Of a stretch of 12,834 bases of DNA, positions 12,682 through 12,834 are shown piece after piece; position 1 is the stretch's first letter, and every line of letters starts with the position of its first letter. The stretch is taken from contig CAMGRE010000049.1 of the NCBI GenBank assembly GCA_946061355.1, forward strand, positions 1-12,834, given 5' to 3'. Below the pieces are notes generated by a model. The model did not search any database, was not told the origin of the DNA, and saw nothing but the letters and a program-made list of their open reading frames with translations. Position numbers and translations under genes: made by a program. Origin of the DNA: an uncultured bacterium. Its GTDB lineage: Bacteria; Bacillota; Clostridia; Lachnospirales; Lachnospiraceae.

Positions 12682-12795
12682 TTATCCTTGTCTCTGCTTG
12701 TGCTTGGGATTTTCACAGATGATTCTGATTTTTCCCTTTCTTTTGATGACTTTGCACTTCTCGCAAATAGGTTTTACTGAAGATCTAACTTTCAC
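12682..12795 (-). CDS. rpmJ: 50S ribosomal protein bL36, GTG start
   Basis: This gene encodes bL36 (L36), the smallest large-subunit protein, a zinc-ribbon that binds 23S rRNA. Translation from the GTG at 12795 gives 37 residues beginning (M)KVRSSVKPICEKCKVIKRKG and ending ENPKHKQRQG, the full family length. The zinc ligands Cys11, Cys14, Cys27 and His32 are all present, so this is the C+ form. GTG is the only sensible start: a perfect AAAGGAGGG lies at 12802-12810, 6 nt upstream, and no in-frame ATG exists between them. It heads the alpha gene block in the usual infA-rpmJ-rpsM order. infA is not within the window. Confidence 0.96.
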   Translation of the reverse strand: MKVRSSVKPICEKCKVIKRKGKIRIICENPKHKQRQG

Positions 12796-12828
12796 CTCAA
12801 ACCCTCCTTTCAAAAAAGACCGTTTTAC

Positions 12829-12834
12829 ATTATA
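12829..12834 (-). promoter_or_regulatory. Possible -10 box upstream of rpmJ at the window edge
   Basis: The last six bases read TATAAT on the minus strand, 33 nt before the rpmJ start codon. A -35 box would lie outside the window, so this cannot be confirmed. Confidence 0.3.

Noticed and set aside
12666..12694. Plus-strand TTGACA at 12666-12671 as a promoter
   Set aside because: No -10 hexamer lies 16-18 nt downstream and no plus-strand gene follows.

Overview
The window looks like a chromosomal piece of a Clostridia genome, most likely Lachnospiraceae. The clues are a Firmicutes-type spc/alpha ribosomal gene order with rpsD kept between rpsK and rpoA, a zinc-free uS4, an enlarged bL17, strong GGAGG ribosome binding sites, and small palindromic repeats between genes. 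The genus cannot be settled from this sequence alone. All genes run on the minus strand except one plus-strand peptidase gene, so transcription runs mostly from high to low coordinates.

Right part (12834 to 9278), the alpha operon: rpmJ (bL36, GTG start), a 236-nt hairpin-rich spacer with a possible micro-ORF, rpsM, rpsK, rpsD, rpoA and rplQ. A strong intrinsic terminator at 9217-9257 closes it. These genes make ribosomal proteins and the RNA polymerase alpha subunit.

Middle part (9160 to 4749): in many Firmicutes rplQ is followed directly by the ECF transporter genes. Here it is followed by a three-gene envelope module with its own probable promoter: an SPFH/virion-core-like protein with three zinc ribbons, a membrane-anchored double zinc-ribbon protein, and a secreted, membrane-anchored TPM-domain protein. 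The three families match YdjI, YdjG and YdjH of the Bacillus subtilis pspA-ydjGHI membrane-stress operon, but in a different order and without pspA in the window. A convergent plus-strand gene for an M15-type D,D-carboxypeptidase-like exoprotein overlaps the module's last gene by 4 bp. A 236-nt intergenic region with a duplicated palindromic element separates the peptidase gene from the divergent ecfA1.

Left part (4748 to 261): ecfA1-ecfA2-ecfT (shared energizing module of group II ECF vitamin/metal transporters) and truA (tRNA pseudouridine synthase) form one unit. The rplM-rpsI unit follows, driven by a consensus promoter and an approximately 160-nt leader. It ends in an intrinsic terminator built into a long inverted repeat. 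Positions 1-257 are a mosaic of nested palindromic repeats with no gene.

The points most worth following are the SPFH/zinc-ribbon/TPM module placed between the two halves of a normally continuous operon, a sequence block shared by the rplM leader and the rpoA-rplQ spacer, the structured rpmJ-rpsM spacer with a possibly sequestered micro-ORF, and the two palindromic repeat loci.
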